Shown here: piece by piece, positions 62,092-64,000 of the stretch | Layout of the letters: each line of letters opens with the position of its first letter | Position numbering within the stretch: the stretch's first letter is position 1 | Source: Watersipora subatra | Taxonomy: Eukaryota > Bryozoa > Gymnolaemata > Cheilostomatida > Watersiporidae | Direction: 5' to 3' | NCBI RefSeq assembly: GCF_963576615.1 | Contig: NC_088711.1 | Location: 58,756,248-58,820,247 of the forward strand | Length of the DNA stretch: 64,000 bases | Translations under genes and position numbers: made by a program | The notes under the pieces: model-generated | What the model was told of the DNA's origin: nothing | Seen by the model: only the letters and a program-made list of their open reading frames with translations | The model's database searches: none

Positions 62092-62966
62092 CCAAGCATT
62101 TGGCGATGGCTCTCCAAATGGGAATAGATTATCTACCAAAACAACTATTGAAAAACAATAATTGCTGATCATCAAAATAATCTCGATCTTTATATAATAA
62201 AATCATAAAACTAATACACTCTCTACTGTAGTAAGTGTACAAGCCAAATATAACAATTCTCCTTGTGTTCCACGAGTTCAGAATATGTGTGTTCAACTGA
62301 TGCATTAAATGTGTAACACAAGAATTGTAGATAATGCTTGACACATTAGCATAGCCTTAGTGTTGTTGGCATTAAATGAATATCCAACTCACTATGATAT
62401 CGCAGGTAATTATTCCACCTCAACTCAAGGGGTGCAGACGCCACAAATTCGTTTACACCAGGATGCATACGCAGGCATTCATGCTCCCCTCGGTCAAGGA
62501 GACAATGCGCAAACTCAGCATAATGGCAGCACAAACATTCAGGAAGAGATGGCATGTCTTGACAACGCTCACAGGCACACCACTCTGTAGCCGGTGGTAA
62601 TAGCTCCTAAAGAAATGAACAGATATGTCTATGCAACCATAGCTAATACATCAGGTCGATGTTATCCAACAGTATATCAGTGCAGCACTAGATTTAAATA
62701 TTAAAATTGTTAATGTTGTCATTCGAGAAAAATCTGTAATTATTTTTTCGCAATATTGAAGCGATAATTATCATCATTAAAATCATATATAATAATATTC
62801 GTTCTATCACTCTCAAGCTAAAACTATTACTACTAGCTAGCTTGGCACATAAGAGCTGGCTAGTGGCGGTGCTTACTTGCTGGGAGGTTTGATTCTGTTG
62901 AGGATCTTCTTCAGATAGAGCGTCAGGCTCGAAACGCCAGGGTCTTAACTCTTCAGAATTTGACAT
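61978..62966 (-). CDS. P2X7-type cytoplasmic zinc (ballast) domain protein
   Basis: Exons 62966-62877, 62606-62393 and 62132-61978; phases 0 and 1; 152 aa. Exon 1 gives MSNSEELRPWRFEPDALSEE, a typical acidic lead. Exon 2 gives EWCACERCQDMPSLPECLCC, then CLRMHPGVNEF and LELRWNNYL. These are the WC.C..C..MP...E..CC, C...HP and W..Y landmarks of the C-terminal zinc-binding region of vertebrate P2X7 receptors, which also occurs as a stand-alone domain in many invertebrate and mobile-element proteins. Exon 3 has WKRLCAYRNLVFW, matching the AYR..V.W motif after which the family normally continues; here the frame diverges and stops at 61978. There are no transmembrane segments, so it is not a receptor. 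Role unknown; a nucleic-acid or protein-binding partner of the transposase is a guess. Confidence 0.75.
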
Positions 62967-63221
62967 TTTTTATGATCGCAACTCAGACATGAATAGTCGA
63001 ACGGAATGGCCAAGCTGAAACTGTAAAGTAGCGAGCATCTATATTTGATACGGGGTCTTAGGTAAAACCCGAAGTGATTATCATAAACTATTGCTACGAT
63101 AAGTTTGATATTGAGCTTTTTATTGGCCTTTCAATTCACGCGAGAACATCACGTGACAAGACAATAACCATACAGCGCGGATACGTCATCGAAATCAAGA
63201 GATTCCAATCTACGGCGGCTT

Positions 63222-63352
63222 TTTGTTTTTGAGCTTTTAAGAGCTTTTAATCACATTTCCACATATTTGGCACCTACCACACAACAGAGTAAAACATGGC
63301 GAATCTTTTGATACCAAATAACTGTAATGTGAATTTTGTTGCAAGTCAACCT
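63222..63352 (-). repeat. Right terminal inverted repeat
   Basis: The reverse complement begins AGGTTGACTTGCAACAAAAT and runs to AAAAGCTCAAAAACAAAAAG. It is nearly identical to the left TIR, with a one-base indel near AGCT(C)AAAAAC. Confidence 0.9.
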
Positions 63353-63356
63353 TTAA

Positions 63357-64000
63357 GCTAGGCTAACAACACATTTAGTAGCTGTCAATGTAAAACATTG
63401 TACAAGTCTGTATGCAAAATGCATTTAACATTTAGTTTATTGTTACACTTTTATATTAGTTTAAAAAGAAAAACTATGATAATAACTGCATTAGCAACAA
63501 TTCAATATATTTCACGAAACAGCAGCTGGAAAATCCACCAGTGAAATGCTGCCATAATAGTGGTAAACTCGATTTCTATTAGCAAAACATTTAAGGTGTC
63601 ATTTGAAAAACCCCATCTATTGCAAACCTACCTTCTGTCGGTCTTCCCTTGTCCTCCCTTCTCCTTTCCCTTACCCCTCCCTTCCCTTTAAGGGCATCAT
63701 CTGTGCTCAACCTCTCTTCTACCCGGACGATCTCCCCACTCCCGTCCTTTTCCCGAGCTTCTCTCATCCTTCCCCTTCTTATACTTCTCTCCCAAAACAT
63801 TCCCCCCTTCTTCTACCCTACCCCACCCATCACCCCCTACCCACCTTTTCCCCTCTCCGACCATTCTCCTTCCTCATAAGTTCACCAGCCATAAAGCTTC
63901 AAGTATCATCTAATATTTGGCAAACAAAAAAGTAGACAAGATTCCATGAAAATAAGCTGGTCCAACGGTGGCAAACTGCTAAATTGCAGGTACAGAGGTT
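63357..64000. other. Gene-free right flank
   Basis: No exon is seen. The plus strand is pyrimidine-rich at about 63640-63890 (CCTT and CCCC-rich, irregular), which opens Pro/Ser/Leu-rich frames that are composition artefacts. Confidence 0.5.

Larger units (their letters stand above)
59284..63356. mobile_element. Two-gene Kolobok-like DNA transposon, 4065 bp
   Basis: TTAA at 59284-59287 and 63353-63356 flanks terminal inverted repeats starting AGGTTGACTTGCAACAAAAT. Inside are a THAP-like exon (59916-60143, +), a spliced transposase (60533-61948, +) and a P2X7-type zinc-domain gene (61978-62966, -). TTAA duplication, a THAP remnant and the GDGRCDSPGH transposase motif together point to the Kolobok superfamily. 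TIRs differ at only about five or six positions in 125 bp by eye, so the insertion is fairly recent. The transposase lacks its C-terminal part, so this copy is probably non-autonomous now. Confidence 0.85.

Noticed and set aside
61978-62966. P2X receptor gene
   Set aside because: There are no transmembrane or extracellular receptor segments; only the cytoplasmic zinc domain is present, inside transposon TIRs.

Overview
The window is metazoan nuclear DNA. Genes are split by spliceosomal introns with GT..AG borders, spacers are long and AT-rich, and tRNA-derived SINEs, MITEs, minisatellites and retrotransposon remnants are abundant. The gene set (LNX, Tctex-type dynein light chains, MED8) is animal. 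The repeat content and LNX architecture suggest an invertebrate, perhaps a lophotrochozoan, but nothing here fixes the species. Prokaryotic features such as operons and ribosome binding sites are absent, and most long ORFs are chance or repeat-derived.

Layout. 1-8650: gene-free upstream DNA with decayed repeats and one SINE. 8670-21934 (+): a complete 12-exon LNX-type E3 ligase gene (RING, two TRAF-type fingers, four PDZ domains; 613 aa) whose splice phases all agree. 22401-22931 (-): an intronless Tctex1-domain gene, convergent with LNX. 24838-25100 (-): an exon-like stretch of an unrecognised gene. 29691-29870 (+): a 59-codon ORF with weak Alba-like character. 30131-31275: a 21-bp minisatellite of about 54 units. 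31895-34164 (-): a second, two-exon Tctex1-domain gene. 37713-45510 (-): a complete five-exon MED8 gene (254 aa) with SINEs, an 18-bp satellite and a perfect palindrome in its introns. 46000-59280: gene-poor, with retrotransposon fragments, a polypyrimidine tract, MITEs, SINEs and short tandem arrays.

59288-63352 is the most interesting segment: a 4065-bp DNA transposon bounded by TTAA duplications and about 125-bp terminal inverted repeats that are nearly identical. It carries, on the + strand, a decayed THAP-like exon and a spliced Kolobok-like transposase with the motif GDGRCDSPGH that stops shortly after its second catalytic aspartate. On the - strand it carries a three-exon gene for a P2X7-type cytoplasmic zinc (ballast) domain. 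The two genes converge on a 50-bp inverted duplication, which looks like the scar of an internal rearrangement.

The three conserved host gene types have no obvious functional link: LNX acts in ubiquitination and scaffolding at membranes and junctions, Tctex light chains in dynein or ciliary motility, and MED8 in RNA polymerase II transcription. The exon models were built by hand from splice signals, reading phase and remembered family sequences; no search or alignment program was run.
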